Shown one piece after another: positions 32,686 to 44,906 of a stretch of 64,000 bases of DNA. The position numbers and the translations under genes were made by a program. Under the pieces are notes generated by a model. It was not told the DNA's origin and made no database searches. It was given only the letters and a program-made list of their open reading frames with translations. Each line of letters begins with the position of its first letter. The first letter of the stretch is position 1. The DNA is from Cephalotus follicularis (lineage: Eukaryota; Streptophyta; Magnoliopsida; Oxalidales; Cephalotaceae), in the NCBI GenBank assembly GCA_001972305.1, contig BDDD01000171.1:713944-777943 (forward strand). The letters run 5' to 3'.

Positions 32686-35600
32686 CTAAAATAGATGAGG
32701 GTAACGATCTCGGATATCATCCTCCCGTTCCCAAGTAGGCTCATCGGGATGGTGAAACTGCCACTGAACCTTTACCATGGAAATGGTTCAGTTCTTCAAG
32801 GTCTGCGTCTTCCAATCTAGAATCTGTATCGGTAACTCCTCGCAAGAAAGGTCATCTCGCTCAGGAACAAAATCACAATCCAAGACATGTGATGGGTCTT
32901 GGATATATGTCCTCAGCATAGACACATGGAAGACATTGTGCACGTTTGACAGTAAAGGAGGTAAAGCAAGCTGATAGGCCACCTCCCCAACTCTCTCTAA
33001 AATCTCAAACGGACCAATATAGCGCGGAGCTAACTTGCCCTTCTTCCCAAACCTTTGCACGCCCTTCCATGGTGAAACCTTCAAGAACACATTATCACCA
33101 ACATCGAAGCTTAACGGCCTCCTCTTGACACTGTCCACATAGCTCTTCTGGCAGCTTTGAGCAGCAAGCAGCTTCTCCTTGATTGCCTTGACTTTCTTCA
33201 AAGTCTCCTCAACTAGGTCAGACCCAAGCAATGGTCGCTCACCAACCTCATCCTAACAAATGGGTGATCTACACTTCCTCCCATACATTGCCTCGTATGG
33301 GGCCATACCAATACTCGAGTGATAGTTGTTGTTGTATGAAAACTCTATCAAAGGAATATGGTCCTCCCAAGTGCCTATGAAATTGATCACACAAGCCCGG
33401 AGCATATCCTCCAAGGCTTGGATGGTACGCTCTGACTGTCCATCTATCTGCGGGTGAAAGGCAGTGCTCAAGTTCAGCTTCGTCCCAAAAGCTGTCTGAA
33501 ACCTCTTCCAAAAGTTGGAAGTGAAGATAGAATCCCGATCATACATGATGCTCACCAGCCCACCATGTAGCCTCACAATCTCCTTCACATATAATCGAGC
33601 CAACTTGCTTGTCGAATCCGTGATATGAGTGGGTAGAAAATGAGCTGACTTCGTGACTCTATCCACGATTACCCATACTGCATTGTGACGATGCCTAGTC
33701 AGTGGGAATCCAGAAACAAAATCCATAGTTATGTGTTCCCAATTCCACTCTGCCACTGGCAATGACTGCAATAATCCCGCTTGTCTCTGGTGCTCGACTT
33801 TGACTCTCTGGCAAGTCAAACACTTTGCAACATACTCAGCGATCTCTCGTGTCATACCAGGCCACCAGTAATGCCTCTTCATGTCATGGTACATTTTCAT
33901 GCTACCATGGTGAATGCTGTACTGAGATTTGTGAGCCCCGTAAAGCAATTCACTCTTTAACCAGTTATCATTCGGAAGACACACCCGTCCTCGGAATATC
34001 AAAACACCATCGGCATACAACCGGAAATCAGACTTCGAATCCATATTCTCTCGAATATGCTGTAACTCAGGATCACGTGACTGTGCATCCTTCATATGAT
34101 CTAGTAGCACTGGTTGCGCTCGTATGTTAGCCACAAAGACTCCCGGTGACTGATTAAACGGAGATCACTCCTGGAAATCTTCTAACATCTTCCATTTTGA
34201 CACCATCGTACTGGCAATCATGGCCTTGCGACTCAAGGCATCAGGGACCACATTCGCTTTCCCCGGATGGTACTGAACACTGCAATCGTAATCATTAAAG
34301 AACTCCACCCACCTTTGTTGCCTCATGTTCAGTGAATCCTGACACAATAAGTACCTCAAGCTTTTATGATCGGTGAAAATCTCAAATTGCGCACCATATA
34401 GGTAGTGTCTCCATTTCTGAAGAGCAAAAATAATTGCTGCTAGTTCGAGATTGTGCGTCGGGTAGTTTTCTTCATAAGGATTTAGTTTCTGAGAAGCATA
34501 AGCGATCACTTTGCCTCGCTGCATCAGTACGCAGCCCAACCCCTTACCCGAAGCATCACTATAGACTGCAAAGCCCTCATTACCATCAGGTAATGCCAAG
34601 ATAGGAGTAGTAACCAACCGGCCCTTCAGTTCACAGAAACTAGCTTCGCAATCTTCGTCCCAGACAAATAAGGTCTTCTTTTGGGTCAGTCTAGTCAAAG
34701 GCACTGCTATCCTCGAAAATTTCTGGATGAACCTCCGATAATACCCTGCGAATCCAAGGAAACTATGTACCTCCGTCACATTCTTCGGTTGTGGCCAGTC
34801 CCGCACAACTTCGGTCTTTGACGGATCCACCATCAAGCCTTCTCCAGATACGATGTGACCAAGAAAGATCACATGATCAAGCCAGAACTCGCAGTTGCCG
34901 AACTTGGCGTACAACCGATGCTCTCTGGGGGTCTGTAGTACTACTCTTAAGTGGTACGCATGCTTCTCCTCGCTCCTCGAATACACCAATATGTCATCAA
35001 AGAACACCACATTAAACTGGTCTAGGTATGATCAGAATACGTCATTCATCAATGACATGAATGCTGCTGGTGCATTGGTAACACCAAACGGCATCACTAG
35101 GAACTCATAATGACCATAGCTCATTCGAAAAGCAGTCTTCTCAATGTCTCCTTCCCTTACCCTCAGCTAGTGATATCCCGATCTCAAATCGAGCTTGCAA
35201 AACACCCTTGACCCTTGCAACTGCTCGAACAAGTCCTCGATGTGTGGGACAGGGTATTTGTTCTCGATAGTTGCCTTGTTCAACATTCGGTAGTCTATGC
35301 AAAGTCTCATCGATCCATCCTTTTTCTTGACAAATAACACAGGTGTAACCCATGGAGAAACACTGGGTCGGACAAAGCCCTTGTCAATCAGGTCTTGTAA
35401 CTGCAATTTCAACTCCCTCAACTCGGCAGGAGCCATCCGATAAGGTGCTTTGGAGATAGGAGCAGTTCCAGGTACAAGATCAATAACGAACTCCATACTC
35501 CTCTCCGGTGGTAAAGACCCTAAGTCTGCAGGAAACACATCCAGAAATTCACTTACAACTGGAATTTCTTCAATACTAATACCTTTCTGTTTTCTCTGAT

Positions 35601-36138
35601 CAATCACATAAGTTAGGTATCCTTTGCAGCCCTTCTCTAGATACTTCGATGCACGAATGAAGGATATAGTTGGCGTTGAAAAACCCTTGTCTCCCTTGAA
35701 CTGAAATTTCGTTCCATCGGGTAGATGAAAGTCCACAGTCTTGTTATAGCAGTCCATGTGAGCATGATGGGCTGACAACCAATCCATTCCCTGAATGACG
35801 TTAAAGTCACGGATGGGCAAAACAATCAAATTCGCATACAGCGGAACATCTGCCATTGACATCTCGCAACCCCTGTATATAGAATCTGTACCCATGGAAT
35901 CCCCAGTAGGTGTACTCATGTCAAGCACATATGGTAAACAGTCAGGTGTTACATCTAAGCATGATGCAAAAAGTGAGGCAATAAAAGAATGAGATGCTCC
36001 AGGATCCATCAATACTCTAGCAGAAAAACCACAAATATACAAGGTACCTCCAACAACAGAAGTCGACTCTGGAACTTCCGCTTGAGAGAGAGTGAAAATT
36101 CTACCTTTCGCGATACCCTTGCCAGTGTCCCTATGCTA
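32686..36138 (-). pseudogene. Pol of element D: protease, RT, RNase H, integrase, chromodomain-like tail
   Basis: A single minus-strand frame runs from gag through pol to a stop at 32686-32688. The protease site reads LMDPGAS (about 36000-36020), with Pro replacing Ser/Thr. The RT catalytic motif reads FFDD near 35000, where the relatives have FIDD. RNase H ([20 protein letters not shown]) lies at about 34430-34590, the integrase finger and core at about 33250-33950 (DFVSGFPLT), and the chromodomain-like tail at 32690-32790. In-frame stops are at 36136, 35167, 35032, 34165, 33253 and 32788. All six fit single transitions (CAG or TGG to TAG, CGA or TGG to TGA). Confidence 0.9.
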
Positions 36139-37239
36139 TGAAGGCCCGAGTGCAGCACTACCACTCACAGGTCCCATAGGTGCTGTCGCTTGCCCCCTCG
36201 GGCAATCCCTTGCCATGTGTCCTGGTGTCCCACACCTCAAGCACAACCCATTTTTCTTCCAACAATCCTTCAGCTGGTGGCCTGTACGACCACAATGAAA
36301 GCAAGCTCCAGCCTGTGCGTTGCCCCCCTGGCTAGGAGAGCCCTGAGAATCGGTCAGTTGTGATTTGTTCTTATATGATTTAGTCGGAGAGCCACTGCCT
36401 TGCCATTTTGACAGTGCTGGCCTGGATTGTGTAGGTTTCGATTGATTAGCACGAGACCGTTCCATTCTCCTCTCATCAGCATCAGCTTCCAGAATCCTCG
36501 CCCTTTTGGCAATATCTACAAAAGAAGTTAGCTGTAACATCAACAATTTAGACCTGATGTCAGGTCGAAGGCCTTTCAGAAACCTTCTGATCTTCCTCGA
36601 TTCACCCTCCACAAGATAAGGTGTATGCCTCGCCAACTCCACAAAACTGGTCTGGTACTGAGCTACCGTCATGTCTCCTTGACATAACTCCATCAATTCT
36701 GTTTCCCTCGAGTCACGCTCCATCTGCAAAACATAAGCGGCAAGGAATTCAGACTGAAATCTGTCCCAAGTTCTGCAAAGATTCAAGGATGACCACTTCT
36801 CTTCAACCATCTCCCACCAATGGGTAGCCTCACCCCATAAACGGTACACAAGAAAATTGAGTCTCTGCTCATCAGTACACTCCAGTGCAGCAAATATTTT
36901 CTCTATGTCTCTCATCGACAACTCTGCTACAGTAGCATCCAGTTCACCTTTGAATAGTGGCAGATTTTGTCTCATGAACCGCTCCAGATCTCTTCCAAAT
37001 CAACCAGCGTGACAATTTTCAGTAGCCCACTGATAGGCTTGGTTAGCCTCATACATCTGCCGCATCTGTTCCATATTCATCGCATTGGCTTGGATCTGCT
37101 ATTGGAAAAGTCCAGCCATACGATCGAAATTACTCCTTTCATCTTGCACTGGCGGGGCGTTTACTTCTTCATTCATTTGTGGAATGTTTTCACCACCATC
37201 AACTCTACGCCTTCCCCGTCTACCTCTTCGAAGATCCAT
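36139..37239 (-). pseudogene. Gag of element D
   Basis: Starts at the ATG at 37239 (minus strand; MDLRRGRRGRRRVDGG), an Arg-rich N-terminus like other plant Gypsy gags. The core reads [27 protein letters not shown] and GDMTVAQYQTSFVELARHTP. Two CCHC knuckles are intact (CFHCGRTGHQLKDC and CLRCGTPGHMARDC, about 36195-36305). In-frame stops at 37099 (TAG in a Gln run) and 37000 (TGA) break it. It runs into protease in the same frame, separated by the 36136 TAG. Confidence 0.9.
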
Positions 37240-38018
37240 TATGTTTCCTATAAGGAAACGATATAAACCATCATCAGGAAACATTTCATTATTTGTGTCA
37301 CACCCCGTTTCGCAAACAACATATAAAGTGGTGGCAATTAACATATAAATCCGGCTTGTGCAAAATACCATAAAATTAAAACTTTCCATATCCATTAACA
37401 ACTCGCGGAAGCACATAATATAAGCCGAATCATAAGGCAACATGCATCCCATACTACATGCAACAACAATAAACATCATCACATTTAACTGTCCTCAAAC
37501 GGAGCGTGAACAATACTCATTATTTCGACCATCCATTTATTACAAAGATCCACTAACATTCCTCAAAAGTAAAACAACATAAAGCTTCACTTTGCTCCTC
37601 TGAGCCCACGGTAACCAACGGCTACATCAACCTGAAACACACTGAAGTTGTAGGGGGTTAGCCTTTGTCCTCACTCGGCAAAGCTATAAAAGCGATCCAG
37701 GGTCAAAGATAAAACATGTCATGACATGAATGCACAATGATGCAGTACATACTATAACTCGATGCGTATATATCATAAAATACTTGCAACAATACGTTTT
37801 CCTTCAAACATTTCAAGTAATTTATAGATATAAATACTTGCAACATATATATTTGTCAAAATATATATAACAACACTTTTCCCAAAAACTCAAGTATCAA
37901 AGTAATTGGAACCATACACTTTCAGTAAAACCCAGTTATTTGAACTACATTCAAATACCTCAAAAATACGTATTTCGTATAACAGTTTCGCAATCTCTTG
38001 AAAACCATTTTCGCAAAT

Positions 38019-38172
38019 CCTTTTGGAAAACATACTTTTCCAAACAACAAATGATTTTAATAAACCATTCAATTAACCAAACACATTTTCACAATCCTTT
38101 TGGAAAACATACTTTTCCAAACAACAAATGATTTTAATAAACCATTCAATTAACTAAACACATTTTCACAAG
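38019..38172. repeat. 77-bp tandem duplication
   Basis: Two almost identical copies (38019-38095 and 38096-38172) begin CCTTTTGGAAAACATACTTT. They differ at one or two bases near the ends (AACCAAAC versus AACTAAAC). Confidence 0.9.
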
Positions 38173-38378
38173 GTTGTGGAAGCCATTTTCACAATCTTTC
38201 GAGAATATATATATATATCTCAATACGTACATTTCACATAAAGTAATGATTTATAGAAATCATGTTTGCACCTCCAAAAAGGGGTAAAACGTTTCAAAAT
38301 CATCAATAACCAATTTGAAATACAGTTTATCATGGCACAAGATGAACACATATGCTCACAATGCAAAACAGTCCCAAG

Positions 38379-38856
38379 CAGTCGACTGCCTTTCACTGGC
38401 AGTCGGCTGTTCTCCTTCAACAGTCGGCTGCCTCCCACTTGGCAGTCGGCTGCCTTTAACCACAGTCGGCTGCCGTCCTTGGCAGTCGGCTGGTCCCTAT
38501 CCAACAGTCGGCTGTTCCTCACAAAGCAGTCGGCTGCCCTCCTTCGCAGTCGGCTGGTCCATACACACATTCCTTTGTCGTCACTTGTCCCAGCATGCCA
38601 CCTCAGCAAGCCCAGGTAGAGTGACACGTGGACAGTCGGCTGTTACCCAAAACAGTCGGCTGCCCCACCCACAGTCGGCTGCCTTCCTCTGGCAGTCGGC
38701 TACTCAAACAACAAGAAGCAACCTGCAAAACCAGGCATGAACAGTCGACTGGCTCCAATGCGCAGTAGGATGCTTTCCATGGGTAGTCGGCTGTTCCTCA
38801 TGAACAGTCGACTACTGGCCTTAGACAGTCGGCTGTCCTCCCTGGACAGTCGAATG
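38379..38856. repeat. Palindrome-core array, CAGTCGGCTG dialect, about 19 copies
   Basis: This is the largest array in the window: 19 variants of CAGTCG[G/A]CTG in 478 bases, spaced mostly 15-35 bases, with a gap between about 38560 and 38630. The copies are highly uniform (mostly CAGTCGGCTG), while the spacers are unrelated to each other. Confidence 0.92.
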
Positions 38857-39395
38857 ACCCTACGGGCAGTGCCCAAAAACAGCAGAAATCACACATTCCA
38901 ATCCCCATTTAAACCAATCAAACCACAAAGCACTATCACCACAACACACATTCATGCTTTTATCACAATATAACACATGCATTTCACTCATGAACATCAT
39001 TATAAATGACTTTAAATCACAATTATAGCTTTCCTCTACCTTAGAACTCCAAGTTAGGAGTTGCAATCCACCTCTTTAAGTCCCGGATCCGAGGTCCTTG
39101 CACCTCCAAATTTGTCCAGCAGCCCCCCACTGGTCCGGTTCCTCCACTGGTCCGAGCCTCCAAGCTTCGGTTTCAACACAAACTCCTTATGTCCACAACA
39201 CACACACTTTCACTCTACTCTCTCTACTCCCAAACACACTTGAAATCCACAGAGAAAGATAGAGATTGGAGAAGGAAAGCTTGTGTTTTTATGGAGAGAA
39301 ACCCGGCCCCTCTCCTGCCTTCTGTCCATAAAATGCCAAAACATCACACTTTTATCACTTTAAGGCAGACAACACGTGGGCTGTCTCGCGCCTGG

Positions 39396-39527
39396 CAGTC
39401 GGCTGCCATGACTTGGCAGTCGACTGTTTCTGCCGACACTCCCACCAGCCGGCTGCTTCCCCACAGCAGCTGGCTGCCGCCTTCACCCGGGGAGTCCAGT
39501 CGGCTGCCTCCCTATGGCAGTCGGCTG
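39396..39527. repeat. Palindrome-core array, CAGTCGGCTG dialect, second cluster
   Basis: Six copies, including CAGTCGACTG and the variants CAGCCGGCTG and CAGCTGGCTG. The cluster lies near the LTR's 5' end, read on the minus strand. Confidence 0.88.
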
Positions 39528-40982
39528 CCCTCTGTACAAAAAAACACCAACACACTTTTTCTTGCAACTTTCAACACTCCAAAAGGGGAAAAACACAATT
39601 CTCATTATCTCCACGTGTAAAATTACATTAGAAATGCAACATTACACCTTAACGAAAACCCCGGGCGTTACAATTTCCTAAGGAATTATTTGTCACACCC
39701 CATTTTAACAAACATATATGATATCACATAAATCCAGTATAATCCAAAAACACATAAAACTTAAAAATTTTGCAGAAGCACAACATACGGGATTAAAAGG
39801 GTAGCATGCACACGCAACCCATACTACATGCTTAAGCTCAAAAGTACATGTTATATATTACATATGGAAATGTAAATACAACAACGGAGTGTAACTTTAT
39901 TCATTACAAAACATATAACCATTACACATAACAACCTTAAGATAAGTATAACCCTCCACGCACGGCTTTAGCAGCTAACTCCACTTCACTTTGGTAAATC
40001 TGTAGAGTAGGTATTAGCCGTTGTCCTCACTTGGCTAAGCAGGAAGATATGCATGATAAGGAGATATATGATGCAAGACATGTATGACAGTTTATCATTT
40101 TGAAAACAGTTATATATATCAATATATATAAGAAAACATGCCAAGTGGCTACAACGATCAATCAACAAGAATACCGCACAAGGGTACAATCAATTCAATC
40201 ATTTGTCCGAAGACCATTATTGGGTGTCATCTCGTGCTACCTCCTAGCCCAACCGATGCACCGCCTAACCACCACCATACACTCCGATGATGATAGAAAA
40301 GGCAAACACTACTGCCAGCACTTTGCGGACAGTTAACACTCACGATCTGCAAGGCAGATAGGTGGGGTGAATAAGCTCGAGCCAACTCCTGGCACATCCA
40401 CTCACCCGTTGTAGTTAGTGACACACTCCGATCACTAAACCATCAGCATCACTCAATCACAATCAATCACTAATATCACATATAAGTAATGTAATATAAC
40501 ACTTCAATAAAATCTCTTTTGAGAAAACATTACATTTCGTTGAGTTTTTGTTTAAGAAAACTATAAACACTCACTAGTCCTCACTTAGACAACTCAATTC
40601 AATAACATTAGGTTTTCTTGCAAATAAGTGGAAAAGCTTCAAAATATGCATATAACATTTAGTGGTTAAAACATAACTATGCATATAGTGTTCAATATTA
40701 GTAACCCTTGAAATAAATATGTTGTAATTATTTTAGAAAATAGAACATCAATAACAGTAGCACTAGCAATAGGTAAGATTGTCTAAAATTTTAAGGATTG
40801 GACAAAATAGTCACTCAACAACATTACATGTAATCTACAAGGATCTATATAAGTTGTTCACTTGCTAAAAAATCATTACAATTATAAGAGGTTGATTATT
40901 AGAACCATCCCTTATGAACCCAATTCCAATTTCATCCCATTTAGATTAAACAGTAGGCATTAGAGGCAAAATTGTCTCAGAA

Positions 40983-41136
40983 CAGTTGGCTGTTTTCCTT
41001 CACAGTCGGCTGTTGCCTTGCACAGTTGGCTTTTCTATATGAATAGCCGGCTGGATACATTGAGTAGTCGGCTGTTTGTTCCAAACAGTCGGCTATTTAC
41101 ATTACGCAGTCGACTGTCACTCGAGACAGTCGGCTG
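40983..41136. repeat. Palindrome-core array, CAGTCGGCTG dialect
   Basis: Eight variants (CAGTTGGCTG, CAGTCGGCTG, AGCCGGCTGG, AGTCGGCTG, CAGTCGACTG). The equivalent position in S1 (1441-1580) carries the AGCGTCGACG dialect instead. Confidence 0.85.
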
Positions 41137-41624
41137 TCCAAGCCCAGATTCGTTTTCAGCAGAAACAGAGTATGCATATAAACAACCTCCAATTCAATTT
41201 CAACCAACATGCAAACACATATAGGCCATCATAACATGAAAACCATGCTATATATATCAGAATCATGTCATAAATTCCTTCTACCTACCTCAAACGCTAT
41301 CCCAGAATCAGTTGAAATGATTCTTCTCTCTAAGTCCCAACTTCCACTTTCAACCAAAACAACCAGCAATTCAAGCTACGATCGCATGTTAATCAGTAGT
41401 TATACATAAGAAAATCAGTACGTATATACTTCTGAACAACCATAACAGCAACTGGAATTCAACAACAGAAGCTTACCGAAAATGGAATTCCCAGCTTCTA
41501 TTCCAGGTTAACTCCACTTGCTTCAATTCCTCATGCACACACACAGAAGATAACTTCTCTCCTTTCAACGTTCCCAACACTCAAAAAGCTCCATTAACAG
41601 CTGATATAGGCAGCTTCGTTCAAG

Positions 41625-42719
41625 GAATCGACGTCATCTCCAACAGTGGTCGTCTTCTACCTCACGACTTAGCAAACAGTGACCTCAATATTCCATAATC
41701 ATGCATAATAACGAGTTTTCACAGTAAGAAACCAACATGCAGATACTCCAAACATATCTAGCATATCATGACATCAATCCAGTACCAATACCAATTCAAG
41801 AATCATACATTTTTACACACTCAAAATCATGAACTAAGCATGGATATTAAACTCGAATTTACAGTATGGCTTTCCCCTACCTCTGGCTTCAAGTTAGAAA
41901 CCGAAAGTCCACTTCTTTTAGTATCCAAACAGGTCACAACAGCCCCTCTAGGTCCGTCCCGTAGCTGCACCAGTGATTCCAAGGTCCAAGCTCCAAGCTT
42001 CAAGCTCAACAATGGAGGAATACACACACTGTCCTATTGTCTCTCTCTCTTCTGGTGTTATAAAACGAGAGAGATAGGTGGGGAGGGTTATCTGTAAGCA
42101 GAAGGCTTCCTCCCGACATTCTTCTCCTGGCATTTAGTGGCCATATTCGTATTCTCTCCCACCTTCCTCCTTTCAGCATTTCTTTTTGTTTTCTTTAACT
42201 TCTCACTTGCAGGTTGCATGTGAGGGTGGTTATCCTTGCATGTTCCATGTGAGGAGCATGCTCAGAGCACTCCTGGCAACACACCCATATGCACAACACG
42301 TTAATATGCACTTGAAAAGGCGTTAGGTAAAGCCTCTAAACAATTCCCCGTGCATGTTACCTCTGCAGACGAAGAACGTGATGGCCATTCATACAAAGGC
42401 GTCGACGTCTTTTACTTAGACGTCGATGTCTTTTCTCCTTTCGTAAGAAGGTGTCGATGCCTTCTCTCCAAGTCGACGTGCATGCCACGCATCCACGCGT
42501 ATCTCAAACCTCAAAGGCGTCGACGTCTTTCCAAAAGAAGTCGATGTCTTTGTCCCAAAACAGTGCCGTTTCAAGCATCAACATACTCATTCCATTTTCA
42601 AAGCCATAATTAGGGTTTGCAAGCATCTTTTGAGTCCAAAACTCAACATTCTCATATTCCAAGTTTAAGATTACATAATAAATCGAAATATTACATTCAG
42701 GAAAATACCGAGCGTTACA
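41625..42719 (-). mobile_element. Truncated B2-type LTR fragment nested in the 39691-42965 solo LTR
   Basis: On the minus strand it begins TGTAACGCTCGG at 42719 and follows the B2 5' LTR, including AACTTGAAGCCAGAGGTAGG (about 41877-41900) and CCACTGTTGGAGATGACGTC near 41630. There it stops inside the LTR, so it is truncated. No TSD was found. It holds a GTCGAC-core cluster at 42397-42550. Confidence 0.75.
42397..42550. repeat. Palindrome-core array, GACGTCGACGTC dialect
   Basis: About six copies: AAGGCGTCGACGTCTTT, AGACGTCGATGTCTTT, AGGTGTCGATGCC, AAGTCGACGTG, AAGGCGTCGACGTCTTT and AGAAGTCGATGTCTTT. Confidence 0.8.
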
Positions 42720-42730
42720 TTGTACGAACC

Positions 42731-42793
42731 AACCAGTAGACTGTTCCCCTGTGACAGTCGGCTGTGTTCTATACAAAACAACCAGTCGACTGT
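42731..42793. repeat. Palindrome-core array, CAGTCGACTG dialect, second cluster
   Basis: Three copies (CAGTAGACTG, CAGTCGGCTG, CAGTCGACTG) belong to the outer 39691-42965 LTR, right after the nested fragment. Two dialects are therefore side by side. Confidence 0.8.
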
Positions 42794-43041
42794 TGTTCTC
42801 CACTATACACATCACAACACACTTTCAACTCAAGAATTGAATTTAAACCAACGAAACCAAACAATAACCATAAAAACATAGCACTTGGACATTAAATCTC
42901 AATTAAATGCATATTTTATTTATTATGGTTACAATATACATTAACTAAAATTTACGGTTATTACATTATTAGTTTAGACAAATTCCTCATTCAATCATTA
43001 ATTGCCAAGGATAATATCCCAGCTAAGCACATGTGGAATAT

Positions 43042-43053
43042 GCTCTGATACCA
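43042..43053 (-). other. Primer-binding site of element D
   Basis: On the minus strand it reads TGGTATCAGAGC, complementary to the 3' end of plant initiator tRNA-Met. It lies four bases inside D's 5' LTR edge (43058), as in element C. This identifies 43058 onward as D's true 5' LTR. Confidence 0.9.
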
Positions 43054-44228
43054 CTATTGTCACACCCCGTTTCCATTCAAGAACATTTAAGTGGTAAAAG
43101 CAATCAACAACATTATCCAGCTCATGCAATATCATGAATAATTTAAAACTTGCGGAAGCATTAAGTAAATAAGCTGAATTTAAATGCGTATCACGCATCC
43201 CATATTACGTGATACTAAAGTGTTTATTACAAAACCCACCATCATCATCGATTGCCCTCAAACGAAGCGTGATATAAACATCATCCATTAACGATACAAA
43301 ACAAGTAGAACAAAAGTACGGTGGATAACCACCATTTAATACATAACCAGTTCAACCATAACCAAATGATTATAGTTCCAAATAAGGACATTATTACAAC
43401 TCGTTCCCGATACATGTTGTTCCATGCCCACACCACTGCCTCAATCTGAAAAGTAGGGGGTTAGCCTTTGTCCTCACTCGGCTAGGCAGTAAAGTCATAA
43501 ATACAAGTCGGGAATTTAAGGTAATGCATGTCATGTAATGTATGCATTCGTGGATGCAATACATAGTATCGATAATAATAATACATACATATATGTGTAT
43601 ATACATGTATAACTGCCAATAGAGCAAACATGCCAAATGGCTACAATCCAACAATCCAAAATGTAGACAAGCTACGAAGACATCGCCAACTCCTAGCCCA
43701 AATGATGTACTACTCACTCCCGTCCCGACTCCCGGACAACATGGAGCAGGCCACAAACAATGTTACCAGCGCGCAGCTAAGTAACCAATCCGCTGTAGGT
43801 AACTCTAGCCAACTCCTGTCACCTAGAGAGAAACTCGCCATTAGCCGTCCATGGCAACCCCCACCATGCGACTAACAGCACAAGCCAAGCACAATCCAAT
43901 TCAAGTCATTTATAAATAAAAATACTCGAAAACATATATATTTGGCAATATATATAACAATCCGTTTTCCAAGTAAAATATGCATCATAAATGTCACACC
44001 CCGCTTTTGTCAATAACAACATATATATGGTAACAGTTAATAATCCAGCATTCAACAAAATAAAAATATCTTCAACATTTGCGGAAGCATTCCATAACCA
44101 GATTATTAAATTATCCGCACGCAGTCCATACTACGTGCTTACGAGTACAACACAAGTTATAAGTTACATATCTGAAATGTAAATATAACAGACGGAGTAT
44201 GATCATTATTACAAAACTCACTCACTTT

Positions 44229-44283
44229 ATATATATATATCTGTGTGTGTGTGTGTGTGTGTGTGTGTACATATATATATATA
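44229..44283. repeat. AT / TG microsatellite
   Basis: An AT run, then 13 TG units (44242-44268), then another AT run lie inside the solo LTR. Confidence 0.95.
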
Positions 44284-44906
44284 ACCTACGATCTGAACAA
44301 TACAGGGATGCATGCACTCTGTGTTCAACATCCGGTTACGTAACACTCTATGATTAGTAACCAATTTAAATTACACTCTATGATTATAACCATCAATCAA
44401 TTCAATCAAACTTTTCATGTAGATGCGTAGTCGTTCGGTTTCAATCTTTTCAAATGTATTACAATAACTTTGACACTTTCGAAAATATACATTTCAATCA
44501 GTAACAATATATGCAATTAACAGTAGACGCGTAGTCGTTCGGTTTCTATATTCCGATTCCACCACATAAGGATGTATAAGTCGTTCAAATTCCTATATCT
44601 TGATTACACATAGCACAGATTGATTTCTGTAATCATCCTTTATGGAAACTAGTGTAATCACATGCAATTCAGTCTAAACAGTACACTCAATTCAAGTTAG
44701 GAATCAAACGGTACAATCGATGTTCGATTCGAGCATTAAAAATGATAGTGCACAATTGTCCAATTTATATAAGAAATTGATCCTTAGAAGTATGAATCCA
44801 ATAATCCAATACGAATTCATAATTGTCAAGCATAAACAGTAGGATATAATCAAAGTCCAGTACTGTTCATTCACAAAACCTGACAATTTCCTTTAGCAGT
44901 CCAGAA

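Larger units (their letters stand above)
37296..39672 (-). mobile_element. Solo LTR in the leader of D
   Basis: The + strand starts TGTCACACCCCG and ends GGGCGTTACA. It is flanked by ATTTG (37291-37295) and ATTTC (39673-39677), a 4/5 target duplication. There is no PBS beside it; D's own PBS is at 43042, so this is not D's 5' LTR. It is 2377 bp without coding content. It keeps the shared backbone (GTTAGCCTTTGTCCTCACTCGG near 37659, and the AAGGTAGAGGAAAGC block, minus strand, at 39028-39042), but its arrays are of the CAGTCGGCTG dialect. Confidence 0.85.
39691..42965 (-). mobile_element. Solo LTR in the leader of D, TSD TTATT, with a nested LTR fragment
   Basis: The + strand starts TGTCACACCCCATT and ends GGTTATTACA, flanked by TTATT at 39686-39690 and 42966-42970. 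Its internal blocks align with solo LTR S1 (for example TGTCCGAAGACCA near 40205 and 583, and ACACTCCGATGATGA near 40269). It contains a foreign fragment at about 41625-42719. Without that it is about 2.2 kb. No gag-pol. Confidence 0.9.

Noticed and set aside
38379-38856. Regularly spaced short palindromic repeats with unlike spacers, resembling a CRISPR array
   Set aside because: Repeats are only about 10 bp and degenerate, spacing is uneven, there is no leader or cas gene, and the array lies in a solo LTR of a plant genome.
37296-39672. Reading this LTR as the 5' LTR of element D
   Set aside because: No PBS adjoins it, its arrays are of another dialect from D's 3' LTR, and the true PBS and matching LTR lie at 43042-43058 onward.
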